This document shows, one piece after another, positions 15,679 to 23,447 of a stretch of DNA of 64,000 nt. Each line of letters starts with the position of its first letter. Positions within the stretch are counted from its first letter, which is position 1. The stretch is from Rugosimonospora sp040255525 (GTDB taxonomy: Bacteria; Actinomycetota; Actinomycetes; Mycobacteriales; Micromonosporaceae). Location: the NCBI GenBank assembly GCA_040255525.1, contig JBDZVD010000009.1:36476-100475 (forward strand), given 5' to 3'. A model generated the notes under the pieces. That model had not been told where the DNA came from and did no database searches. It saw only the letters and a program-made list of their open reading frames with translations. The translations under genes and the position numbers were made by a program.

Positions 15679-16913
15679 TAGCGATCAATTCCGATCACTC
15701 CAGGACCTGGGTCGAAGCTCATCGGCTCAGGTAACGGATGAAGGACCGGAAGGCCCCCTTCGGCCACGTGCCACGGATCGTCAACGTCGTATTCGCGGCG
15801 GCGCCTACGTTGTGCTCGATGCGTTGCAACATCAGCGCCGAGGCCACCAGCCATGCCAACCGTAGCGCCATCGGATCCGATGACCCCGCCCACGCGATTC
15901 ACAAGCTGCCCACGACGTGTCGTCGTACCGTCCGGGTCCCCGACTGCTTGCCTTCCAACGGCACTTGGTTGTTGTGGCACCCACGGCGCCGTTCGGATCG
16001 GGTCCTCCGGCATGCCCACGCCTTCGTTCACTGGCAGTTTGGCATCTCGCGCGAAAGAGAATGTAGACATAGTCCCCAGCCCAGGCTCCGGCGGCAACGC
16101 ATCAATTCCCAATCTTGGGACCGTCGGGGCTTTGTCAGCTTCACTTACTAAGTTCAGAGAAATGGGCGTCGACGAGCCGGCCAGCGACACGGCCTCCGGC
16201 AAAGGAGCGAGTACGCTTCGGTTCGAACGGTCTAACGATTCGTGCTCAGGTGAGTAATTGACGGCCCAGCTAGGCCGGGCGGGGGTCCTGCCTCTCGCCG
16301 CGTTTCTCGAACTCTCGATGGAGGAAGAACCAATAACTACGGAATTTCTTCCGTTGACCGGTACATCTTCTCCTCGAGTAGACTGCGGTGGTTGGTAGTC
16401 GTCGGCGGTCGCGTAGTGGCGCCACGAGTCCATCGCCGCGTCCCCGAGCGACTCCATGATTCCGGTCGCCTGCTTGTGCAACTGCCGCTGCCGCAGCGCC
16501 GCCGATGCCTCCGCCTTCGGCTGCGCCTCGACCCGCCGCAGTGCCTGCGACTCCTCGTACACCCGCTGCAGCTTCGGCCGTGCCTCGTCCACCGCGTTCG
16601 CCAGCGTCACCAGCGCCTGGCGGTTCGCCACCGAGACGTCCGCCAGCTGCTGCGCCGAACCGATCAACTCGTCGAGGCGCCCGAGGTACAGCGCCGCCGC
16701 TTCGCTGCGGTCCGGCGACCATTTGCCCGCCAGCCCGTCCCGGTACCACTGCAGACGGCGCGCGAGTGACTGCGCCGCCTCGTACGTGCTCTGCCACGCG
16801 CCCGCCTGTTGGAACGCCTCTACCGTCGAGACGTTCCGCAGCAGCGACCACATCCCCGGTACGTCGAACCGGGACCACTGGGTCAGGCCGGCCGACGGTA
16901 CGGCGGCCATCAC
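15678..16913 (-). CDS. PPE-like / long WXG-type secretion substrate candidate
   Basis: A 411-residue protein without signal peptide. The first about 165 residues are helical (MWSLLRNVSTVEAFQQAGAW, then RRLQWYRDGLAGKW, then long Leu/Ala/Gln helices), as expected of a PPE/WXG-like hairpin. From about 185 the sequence is polar and probably disordered. It ends in YDVDDPWHVAEGGLPVLHP, a motif typical of PPE-like proteins in Streptomyces and Micromonospora type VII loci. It lies between a small helical partner gene (GTGA overlap) and mycosin (TAATG overlap), so all three form one operon. The 3' half is GC-poor compared with the 5' half. Exact family not proven. Confidence 0.75.
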   Translation of the reverse strand: MMAAVPSAGLTQWSRFDVPGMWSLLRNVSTVEAFQQAGAWQSTYEAAQSLARRLQWYRDGLAGKWSPDRSEAAALYLGRLDELIGSAQQLADVSVANRQALVTLANAVDEARPKLQRVYEESQALRRVEAQPKAEASAALRQRQLHKQATGIMESLGDAAMDSWRHYATADDYQPPQSTRGEDVPVNGRNSVVIGSSSIESSRNAARGRTPARPSWAVNYSPEHESLDRSNRSVLAPLPEAVSLAGSSTPISLNLVSEADKAPTVPRLGIDALPPEPGLGTMSTFSFARDAKLPVNEGVGMPEDPIRTAPWVPQQPSAVGRQAVGDPDGTTTRRGQLVNRVGGVIGSDGATVGMAGGLGADVATHRAQRRRRREYDVDDPWHVAEGGLPVLHPLPEPMSFDPGPGVIGIDR

Positions 16914-17326
16914 ACCGCCCTCCCCGGCAACCGGTCGGGCGTCGGTACGGCGGCCGCCTGCGACAGTTGGCCGCCCACATCGGCGACGGTCGCCTCCGCG
17001 AACGCGTCCGATCCCGCGTACCGGGTGGCGACCTCGTCCGCCGCGTCGGCGAGCGCGACCAACGCGACCGAGTACGCGCTGAGCAGTTGCACCGCCTGGT
17101 CCAGGCTCAGCTGGTGCGCCGATCGGGCGAGTCCCAGTTCGGCGAAGGCCGGATCGGCGAGCACCGTCGCCTGGCCCGACTGGAACACGTCGAGCGCGGC
17201 GGTGGCCACCGGCGCGAAACGCTGGCTCTGCTCGTCCCGCAACGCCCGCGCGAAGTCGGCCAGACCGCCCAGATCGACTTCCAGAGGTCCGTAGCTGCCC
17301 GTGCTGTCGTCCTCAAGACGCCCCAC
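16910..17326 (-). CDS. Small helical WXG-like partner protein
   Basis: A 138-residue protein, almost entirely helical (LGGLADFARALRDEQSQRF, LLSAYSVALVALADAADEVA), with no signal peptide. Size, composition and position as first gene of the operon fit a WXG100/PE-like partner of the downstream PPE-like protein, but no WXG motif is present. The GTG at 17324-17326 has GGGGAGGAC 6-7 bases upstream; an earlier in-frame start at 17377 lacks a ribosome site. The stop overlaps the next start by four bases. Function is inferred from context only. Confidence 0.75.
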   Translation of the reverse strand: MGRLEDDSTGSYGPLEVDLGGLADFARALRDEQSQRFAPVATAALDVFQSGQATVLADPAFAELGLARSAHQLSLDQAVQLLSAYSVALVALADAADEVATRYAGSDAFAEATVADVGGQLSQAAAVPTPDRLPGRAV

Positions 17327-17453
17327 GCTGTCCTCCCCAGGCCGGCGACACGCGCCCCACGCCGCGTCACAGCGCAACCCCGCGGCTACGGGGAGGTTAC
17401 CCTCACACGGCTACGTTCCACGACCCCGTGAGGCAGACCTGTGGATAAAGAGG
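17327..17453 (-). promoter_or_regulatory. Promoter region of the type VII satellite operon
   Basis: A 127-base gap between the small gene at 17454 and the first ESX-type gene. It must carry the operon promoter. The TGTGGATAAAGAGG stretch (about 17439-17452) is AT-rich for this genome, but I cannot assign boxes. Confidence 0.35.
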
Positions 17454-17708
17454 TCAGCGATCGACCGGGGTGAAATCCCAGGAGTGCGCCGAGCGGGCGA
17501 CGAGGTGCTTGGGCGGGTCGGGCAGCGGCTGTGGGCTGCTGCGCCACTTGCTGATCACCACGACCCGGTTGTCAGTGGAGCTGAAGACCTCGCTGGATAT
17601 GTGCATCGGGTTGGATTCGATACCGGGCAGCGCCAGATCACACAGCCAGGACAACAGGTCGGCAAAGCCGTCGGGGTACGCCCGCAGCTCCCACATCCGT
17701 ACGATCAC
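17454..17708 (-). CDS. Small protein of unknown function downstream of tsaD
   Basis: 84 residues, starting at a GTG with GAGGTG 7 bases upstream and only 11 bases after the tsaD stop, so it closes the tsa cluster transcript. The sequence (MWELRAYPDGFADLLSWLC, FSSTDNRVVVISKW, ARSAHSWDFTPVDR) has the strand-helix-strand pattern of a small dimeric alpha/beta-barrel protein such as an antibiotic-biosynthesis-monooxygenase fold. That is a guess from pattern alone. No signal peptide or membrane segment. Confidence 0.7.
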   Translation of the reverse strand: MIVRMWELRAYPDGFADLLSWLCDLALPGIESNPMHISSEVFSSTDNRVVVISKWRSSPQPLPDPPKHLVARSAHSWDFTPVDR

Positions 17709-17719
17709 AGTGCGGCACC

Positions 17720-18784
17720 TCACACGTTCACGGTGGTCAGCGGCATGGCCGAATCCGTGGGCAGGTCGAGCTTGCTGGGGGTCACGCCGGCGGCGACGAG
17801 GTGGGAGCCGAGCGCCGCGACCATCGCGCCGTTGTCGGTACACAGCTTCGGTCGCGGTACCCGCACGGTGATGCCGTGCTTCGCGCACCGCTGTTCGGCG
17901 AGCGTTCGGATCCGGGAGTTGGCGGCAACGCCGCCGCCGATCACGAGCGTGCTGACACCGTGCGCCCGGCAGGCGTCGACCGCCTTCGCGGTCAACACGT
18001 CGCAGACCGCTTCCTGGAAGCTGGCCGCCACGTTCTCGACCGGTACCGGCTCCCCGGCGCGCTCGCGGGCCTCCACCCACCGGGCGACGGCGGTCTTGAG
18101 GCCGGAGAACGAAAAGTCGTACCGGTGGGCGGCCAGATCGCGGGCCGCGGTGAGCCCGCGCGGGAACGGGATGGCGGACGGGTCGCCGGATCTCGCTGCC
18201 CGGTCGATCGGTGGTCCGCCCGGAAACGGCAGTCCGAGCAGCCGGGCCACCTTGTCGAACGCTTCTCCCGCGGCGTCGTCGATGGTCGAGCCGAGCGGTG
18301 TGACCTCCCGCGCGAGGTCCTCGATGAGCAGCAGGGAGGAGTGGCCGCCGGAGACCAGCAGGGCGATGGCCGGCTCCGGCAGCGCCCCGTGTTCGAGGGT
18401 GTCCACGGCGACGTGGGCGGCCAGGTGGTTGACGCCGTATATCGGCTTCTCGGCAGCGAGCGCGTAGCCCTTGGCCGCGGCGACGCCGACCAGCAGCGCC
18501 CCGGCCAGCCCCGGCCCGGCGGTCACCGCGATCGCGTCCACGTCGGACAGTGCGACACCGGCGTCGGCGAGGGCGCGGTGCATCGTGGGTACGATCGCCT
18601 CCAGGTGCGCCCGGCTGGCCACCTCGGGTACCACGCCGCCGAACCGGGCGTGTTCGTCCACACTGGACGCTATGGCGTCGGCGAGCAGGGCGCGCCCGCG
18701 CACGATCCCGATCCCGGTCTCGTCGCAGGACGTCTCGATCCCCAGTACCAGTGGCTCGTCCCGGGCGGCACGTCGGTCAGTCAT
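17720..18784 (-). CDS. tsaD: tRNA t6A37 threonylcarbamoyltransferase subunit TsaD
   Basis: A 354-residue Kae1/TsaD ATPase-fold enzyme that moves threonylcarbamoyl from its adenylate to A37 of ANN-decoding tRNAs, in complex with TsaB and TsaE. Landmarks are VLGIETSCDETGIGIV, the metal-binding NHLAAHV motif near 120, LLVSGGHSSLL, and DDAAGEAFDKVARLLGLPFP. The C-terminal GGVAANSRIRTLAE is also present. ATG start with the stop of rimI overlapping by 8 bases. It is cotranscribed with rimI, tsaB and tsaE, all needed for t6A or acetylation functions. Confidence 0.97.
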   Translation of the reverse strand: MTDRRAARDEPLVLGIETSCDETGIGIVRGRALLADAIASSVDEHARFGGVVPEVASRAHLEAIVPTMHRALADAGVALSDVDAIAVTAGPGLAGALLVGVAAAKGYALAAEKPIYGVNHLAAHVAVDTLEHGALPEPAIALLVSGGHSSLLLIEDLAREVTPLGSTIDDAAGEAFDKVARLLGLPFPGGPPIDRAARSGDPSAIPFPRGLTAARDLAAHRYDFSFSGLKTAVARWVEARERAGEPVPVENVAASFQEAVCDVLTAKAVDACRAHGVSTLVIGGGVAANSRIRTLAEQRCAKHGITVRVPRPKLCTDNGAMVAALGSHLVAAGVTPSKLDLPTDSAMPLTTVNV

Positions 18785-19223
18785 CTCGCCTCATCACCAG
18801 CGCGTCGGTGTTGCTCGGTTGGTAGTACCCGCGCCGGACCCCAACCTGCTCGAAACCGTATGTCTCATACAGCCGCTGGGCCGGCCCGTTGTCGACGGCG
18901 ACCTCCAGCAGCACGCTGCCGGCGCCCCGGCTGCGCGCCTCGGCCAGCAGCGCCTCCAGCAGTCTGCGGCCGACGCCGTGCCGCTGCCGGTCGCGCCGTA
19001 CCGCGATGTTCTGTACCCAGGCTTCGCGGCCGCCCGCCGACAGGCCGGCGTACCCGACGACGTCGTCCCCGTCGAGCGCGACCAGATAATAGTTGCCGTT
19101 GGCGAGCTCGTTCCAGAACATCGCGGCCGACCACCGTTCGGCGCCGAACAGGTCCGCCTCGATGGGCAGCAACGCCTCGATGTGCCACCACCGCATCGGT
19201 TCCAGGGTGATCGTAAGGCTCAC
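18777..19223 (-). CDS. rimI: Ribosomal protein bS18-alanine N-acetyltransferase-type GNAT enzyme
   Basis: A 148-residue GNAT acetyltransferase. The acetyl-CoA loop is RDRQRHGVGRRLLEALLAEA, and LEVAVDNGPAQRLYETYGFE is the C-terminal RimI signature. RimI acetylates the N-terminal Ala of S18; in actinobacteria the tsaB-rimI-tsaD linkage is standard and substrates may be wider. GTG start overlapping the tsaB stop (GTGA) and stop overlapping tsaD, so translation is coupled across the cluster. Confidence 0.94.
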   Translation of the reverse strand: MSLTITLEPMRWWHIEALLPIEADLFGAERWSAAMFWNELANGNYYLVALDGDDVVGYAGLSAGGREAWVQNIAVRRDRQRHGVGRRLLEALLAEARSRGAGSVLLEVAVDNGPAQRLYETYGFEQVGVRRGYYQPSNTDALVMRRDD

Positions 19224-19960
19224 CGCAGTGCCGGTTTGCGCTCACCGGGTTGGACCGCGTCCGGCCGGCGCAGGTAGAGCGGAGTCAACGGCTCGGTAGG
19301 CATCCGGTTGCGTACCCGGTCGGCGGCCAGCGCGGCGAATCCGGCGGCCGGCGGGTACCGCGGCTCGTCCAGCACCGGCAGGCCGAGGATGTCCGCGTAC
19401 CGGTGGGCGCCGTCCCCCACTGCCACCCGCGCGCCGCCCAGCAACCGGGCACCGTCGAGGAGGCGGGCGTCCCCGGACGGTGCGTCTCCGGTCGAGGCCA
19501 GCGGACCGGCGCCGGTGGACAGGAACACGTCGGCGGGCTTGCCGACCGCCGGGTCGGTGAGCCGGACCCCGTCCTCGTACACCGCCCAGTAGATCTCCTT
19601 GCGCCGGGCGTCGGTCGCCACGAGTACCCGTCCGGGGCCGGCCGCCCAGCCGATGGCGTCCAGGGAACACACGCCGTACGCCGGGATGTCCAGCGAGTCG
19701 GCGAGCGTGGCGGCGGTGACCAGCCCGACCCTCAGGCCGGTGAACGGCCCCGGCCCCAGCCCGGCGACGATCGCGTCGAGGTCGCGCGGGGCGGCGCCGC
19801 CCTCGGCGAGTACCGAGGTGACCGCCGGCGCCAGGAGTTCTCCGTGGGCGCGGGGGTCCACCGTCACCGACTCGGCCAGCATCTCGACCCCGGCGCCGTC
19901 CACCGAGACGAGCGCCGCGGTGACGGCCGGTGTTGCCGAATCCACAACAACGATCAGCAC
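19220..19960 (-). CDS. tsaB: tRNA t6A synthesis protein TsaB
   Basis: A 246-residue ASKHA-fold scaffold that dimerises with TsaD in the t6A enzyme. It begins VVVDSATPAVTAALVSVDG, has the LGPGPFTGLRVGLVTAATL block near 68, and an alanine-rich C-terminus. The GTG at 19958-19960 is the last start before the homologous region, preceded by GGTGG. An upstream frame extension to 20041 is low-complexity and unlikely. A gap of 94 bases separates it from tsaE. It lacks TsaD-like metal histidines, as expected for TsaB. Confidence 0.93.
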   Translation of the reverse strand: MLIVVVDSATPAVTAALVSVDGAGVEMLAESVTVDPRAHGELLAPAVTSVLAEGGAAPRDLDAIVAGLGPGPFTGLRVGLVTAATLADSLDIPAYGVCSLDAIGWAAGPGRVLVATDARRKEIYWAVYEDGVRLTDPAVGKPADVFLSTGAGPLASTGDAPSGDARLLDGARLLGGARVAVGDGAHRYADILGLPVLDEPRYPPAAGFAALAADRVRNRMPTEPLTPLYLRRPDAVQPGERKPALR

Positions 19961-20054
19961 GGGGCCACCAAACCGGGTTCGGGCGCCGGGTGACCGGGAC
20001 AGGCCGAGGCCACCCGGGAGCCGGCACCGATTCTCAGCCAATGAGACACGGGCT

Positions 20055-20513
20055 TCATCTTATGAGAGAGGCCAAACGGGTCGACCAGTCACCCGCGTGG
20101 GGGATGAGGGAGATTTCCCGGGAATCGTCATCGCGGCGGTCGATGCGGATCTCCAGGTACGCGTCGGACAGTTGCTCCGCCATCCCCTCGCCCCACTCGA
20201 CCAGGGTGACCGAGTCCTCCAGCGAAGCGTCCAGGTCCAGGCTGTCCACCTCACCCCGGGGGTCGGTGACCGCCCCCAGGCGGTACGCGTCGGCGTGTAC
20301 CAGCGGTATCCGGCCGCCCCGGTGGATCCGGGCGATCACGAACGTCGGGGAGGTCACCTCTCCGTCGACCTCCAGCCCAGCGCCGATGCCCTGCGCCAGC
20401 GCCGTCTTGCCCGCGCCCAGCGGACCGTTCAGGATCACCAGGTCACCGGGGCGCAGCAGTTGGGCCAGGCGCGCTCCGAGCGCCTGGGTGTCCTCCACTG
20501 TGGACGTTCTCAT
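20055..20513 (-). CDS. tsaE: tRNA t6A synthesis ATPase TsaE
   Basis: A 152-residue P-loop protein that drives the TsaBD cycle. Walker A LGAGKTALAQGIG is near 38, switch-like TSPTFVIARIH follows, HADAYRL is the family block, and VTLVEWGEGM is near 108. The ATG at 20511-20513 overlaps the stop of the udg gene (ATGA), so it is translationally coupled. The start chosen gives the normal family length; the same frame is open upstream only through the udg shadow. Confidence 0.94.
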   Translation of the reverse strand: MRTSTVEDTQALGARLAQLLRPGDLVILNGPLGAGKTALAQGIGAGLEVDGEVTSPTFVIARIHRGGRIPLVHADAYRLGAVTDPRGEVDSLDLDASLEDSVTLVEWGEGMAEQLSDAYLEIRIDRRDDDSREISLIPHAGDWSTRLASLIR

Positions 20514-21088
20514 AGCGACACTCCAGCCAGGTAGCGGGCCGCGGAATCCAGATCCTCGCGGAGTGCGGCCAAGGGCGCGCCGGCCGGGCCGAACCGGATC
20601 GCCGCAGACGGATGGTACGTGGCGATGACCCGGTACGCGCCCACCGCGTGTACGGTGCCGCGAGCGGCGGCCAGCGTGGTGCGGCGGCCGAGGAACCAGG
20701 CCACCGCGGTCAGCCCGAGCGCCACGATCAGCCGTGGCCGCAACAGGTCGAGCTGCCGCTCCAGGTACGGGCGGCATCGGGCGACCTCGTCGGCGGTCGG
20801 CCGGCGGTTGCCCGGCGGCCGGCACTTGATGACGTTGACCACGCCCACCTCGGCGCGGGCCATACCGGAGTCGGTGAGCAGTTGGTCCAGCAGTTGACCG
20901 GCCTTGCCCACGAACGGCCGGCCGGCGGCGTCCTCCTGGGCGCCGGGCGCCTCGCCGACGAACACCAGCCGAGCGGGCGCCCCCGGCCCCGGATCGCCGG
21001 TCACCACCTTCTGCCGGGTCGCCGCGAGTTCGGCGCAGGCCCGGCACGAGGAAACCTCGCGGGCGAGCCGCGCCCAATCGGTCAGCAT
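20510..21088 (-). CDS. udg: Uracil-DNA glycosylase, iron-sulfur type (family 4/5-like)
   Basis: A 192-residue glycosylase that removes uracil from DNA. The water-activating motif is FVGEAPGAQEDAAGRPFVGK near 44. NVIKCRPPGNRRP and the ATYHPSA motif complete the active site. Four cysteines (CRAC near the start, IKC, and ARC further on) are placed to hold a 4Fe-4S cluster, which separates this family from E. coli Ung. It overlaps tsaE at the 3' end and the hydrolase stop at its 5' end (TGATG). Confidence 0.93.
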   Translation of the reverse strand: MLTDWARLAREVSSCRACAELAATRQKVVTGDPGPGAPARLVFVGEAPGAQEDAAGRPFVGKAGQLLDQLLTDSGMARAEVGVVNVIKCRPPGNRRPTADEVARCRPYLERQLDLLRPRLIVALGLTAVAWFLGRRTTLAAARGTVHAVGAYRVIATYHPSAAIRFGPAGAPLAALREDLDSAARYLAGVSL

Positions 21089-22206
21089 CAGTCGACCTGC
21101 TCCAGGAAATCCATCAGCGCGGCGTTCACCACATCCGGCCGCTCCAGCAGCGCCACGTGCCCGGCCTCGGGGACCGGCACGAATTTCGCGTCGGGCAGTA
21201 TGCGACAGATCTCCCCAGAGTGATCCGGCGGGGTGAGCTTGTCCCGTTCCCCGCAGATGACCATTACCCTGGTTTCCTTCAGCGCCTCCAGCGCCGGGTA
21301 CCGGGCGTGGGTGTAGATCGCGCGCAGGTACCGGGCCACCACCTCGGTGCCGGTGTGCGCGTTCATCTGCTCCACATACCTGACCAACGCCGGACTCGGC
21401 CGTTCGGTACCGAACCCGTACTTGCGGATCAGCGCCTGGGCCAGATCGGTGGAGGCCCGCCGCAGGCCGTCGATCATGCCGCCGCTCAGCCGACCCGCGC
21501 CGGTGATCACCGGTACCAGCGGCCGGCTGAACCGGGCCAGGAAGTCCGGCATGCCGAAGGTGACCTCGTCCAGCTTGCCGGCCGAGGTGGAGATGAGCAC
21601 GACGCCGCGGATCTGGTCGACGAACATCTCCGGGTACAGCTCGGCGAGCGCCATGATGGTCATGCCGCCCATCGAGTGCCCGACCAGGATCAGCGGCCCG
21701 TCCCCGACGGTCTCGTCGATGACCCGTTTGAGTGCCTCGCCGAGGCCGCTGAGCGTGTACTCGCCCTGGCGCAGCTTGCTCGACCGTCCGTGGCCCGGCT
21801 GGTCGTAGAACACCATCCGGTACCCGCCCTGCCGGGTCAACTCGGTCCGCTGGAAGTGGAACGTGCCCATGTCGAGACAGAAGCCGTGGATGAAGACGAG
21901 GGTCGGCTCCGGCGCGCTGTTGCTGCCGAAATCCAGCGCGATGCCGTCCTCCGGTTCGACGATCTCGACGTGCAGGTCGAGGCCGTCGGCCGTGGTCACC
22001 GTCGTCATCTCGTCGTACGGCAAGCGACCGAACCGCTCGTCGGCCAGCGGATCGGCCACGATGGCGCCGCGGCGGCGGAGGACCAGCCGTTCCGCGGCCA
22101 CACCGGCCGCCACCCCGGCGGCGGCGACACCGACCACCGCGCCCAGCAGACCCGCCCGGCGGGCGACCCGGTTGCGCTTCGACGTCATCAGGACGGGTTC
22201 AGACAC
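21088..22206 (-). CDS. Alpha/beta hydrolase with amino-terminal membrane anchor
   Basis: A 372-residue alpha/beta hydrolase. A basic start followed by one hydrophobic helix (GLLGAVVGVAAAGVAAGVAA, about 19-38) should tether it to the membrane. The lid-and-core domain has the oxyanion HGFCLDM, nucleophile GHSMGG, acid in ICGERDKLTPP and His in PEAGHVALLE. The GTG at 22204-22206 is chosen because GAGG lies 6 bases upstream; the ATG six codons later has none. It overlaps the alr stop by 8 bases. Substrate unknown; hydrolases between alr and tsaE are common in actinobacteria. Confidence 0.88.
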   Translation of the reverse strand: MSEPVLMTSKRNRVARRAGLLGAVVGVAAAGVAAGVAAERLVLRRRGAIVADPLADERFGRLPYDEMTTVTTADGLDLHVEIVEPEDGIALDFGSNSAPEPTLVFIHGFCLDMGTFHFQRTELTRQGGYRMVFYDQPGHGRSSKLRQGEYTLSGLGEALKRVIDETVGDGPLILVGHSMGGMTIMALAELYPEMFVDQIRGVVLISTSAGKLDEVTFGMPDFLARFSRPLVPVITGAGRLSGGMIDGLRRASTDLAQALIRKYGFGTERPSPALVRYVEQMNAHTGTEVVARYLRAIYTHARYPALEALKETRVMVICGERDKLTPPDHSGEICRILPDAKFVPVPEAGHVALLERPDVVNAALMDFLEQVD

Positions 22207-23323
22207 TACGTACCTCGCCGTCGTACACGCGGGGCACGCGGACCCCACCGATCCGGGTCACGATCTCGTAGCTGATGGTGCCGACCGCGTCCGCCCAGTC
22301 GTGGGCGGTCGGTTCGCCCTGGTCACCGGGGCCGAACAGGGTGGCGATGTCGCCGGCGCGGACCTCGTCGTCGCCGCAGTCCACCACGATCTGATCCATG
22401 CACACCCGGCCGGCCACGGTACGGCGCCGCCCGCCGAGCAGCACCGGGCCCGAGTTCGACGCGTGCCGGGGCACTCCGTCGCCGTATCCGAGGGGGACCA
22501 CGGCGAGCGTGGTCTCCCTGCTCGTGGTGTACGTGTGCCCGTACGAGACGCCCTCGCCGGCCGGTACCCGCTTGGCCATGGCCACCCGGCCCCGAACCGT
22601 CATCGCCGGCCGCAGCCCGAACGTCTCGCCGGGGATCGGGGACAGTCCGTAGACCGCGATTCCCGGGCGCACCAGGTCGAAGTGGCAGTCCGGCCGGGTC
22701 AGCAGGGCCGCGGAGTTTGCCAGGTGCCGGTACTTCGGCCGCAGCCCGGCGCGCTCGGCCACCGCGAGACCGTCCCGGAACTCGGCGAGCTGCAGGTCGA
22801 CGCTGGGATGCCCGACCGCGTCGGCGCAGGCCAGGTGACTCCACACCCCGGTAACGTCGAGATCCCCGTCCGCCTGGGCTTTCGCCGCCGCCGAGACCAA
22901 CGCGCCCCACTCGGTCGGCTTGGCGCCGCCGCGGTTCAGCCCGGTGTCGATCTTCAGGTGTACCCGTGCCGGCCGGCCCGCCGACCGCGCGGCGGCGACC
23001 AGCTCATCGAGCAGTGCCAGGCTGCCCGTGGACAGGTCCACTCCGGCCCGTACCGCTTCGTCCAGCGGCATCCCCGGGGCGATCAGCCAGGCCAGTACCG
23101 GGGCCTCGATCCCGGCCGCGCGCAACGCCAGCGCCTCGCCCACGGTGCAGGCCCCGAGCCAGGTCGCACCGGCGTCCAGCGCGGCGCGGGCGACCTGCAC
23201 CATGCCGTGCCCGTACCCGTCCGCTTTCACCACCGCCATCACTTCCGCGGTGGTGCCAGACCGGAGCCGAGCCACGTTCTGCCGGATCGCCCCCAGATCA
23301 ACCCGGATCTCGGCCTGCCACAT
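22199..23323 (-). CDS. alr: Alanine racemase
   Basis: A 374-residue PLP enzyme that interconverts L- and D-alanine for peptidoglycan. The PLP lysine is in AVVKADGYGHG near residue 34. The second catalytic base, Tyr, is in GEGVSYGHTY. LVRPGIAVYGLSP and GRVCMDQIVVD are family signatures. ATG start; its 3' end overlaps the hydrolase start, so the two are co-translated. nnr and acpS lie immediately upstream in the same direction with a gap of 124 bases. Confidence 0.97.
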   Translation of the reverse strand: MWQAEIRVDLGAIRQNVARLRSGTTAEVMAVVKADGYGHGMVQVARAALDAGATWLGACTVGEALALRAAGIEAPVLAWLIAPGMPLDEAVRAGVDLSTGSLALLDELVAAARSAGRPARVHLKIDTGLNRGGAKPTEWGALVSAAAKAQADGDLDVTGVWSHLACADAVGHPSVDLQLAEFRDGLAVAERAGLRPKYRHLANSAALLTRPDCHFDLVRPGIAVYGLSPIPGETFGLRPAMTVRGRVAMAKRVPAGEGVSYGHTYTTSRETTLAVVPLGYGDGVPRHASNSGPVLLGGRRRTVAGRVCMDQIVVDCGDDEVRAGDIATLFGPGDQGEPTAHDWADAVGTISYEIVTRIGGVRVPRVYDGEVRSV

Positions 23324-23447
23324 GCCTCTACCCTACCGGCCAGTCAGCTAGTGATCCGGCCGTAACGGAGGGCGCGTACGGGTGCCTTGACGCGAATGCC
23401 GCCGCCCGGGCCTGTGCTCGCCTCTGCCACACCGGCTCCGGCTGCGC

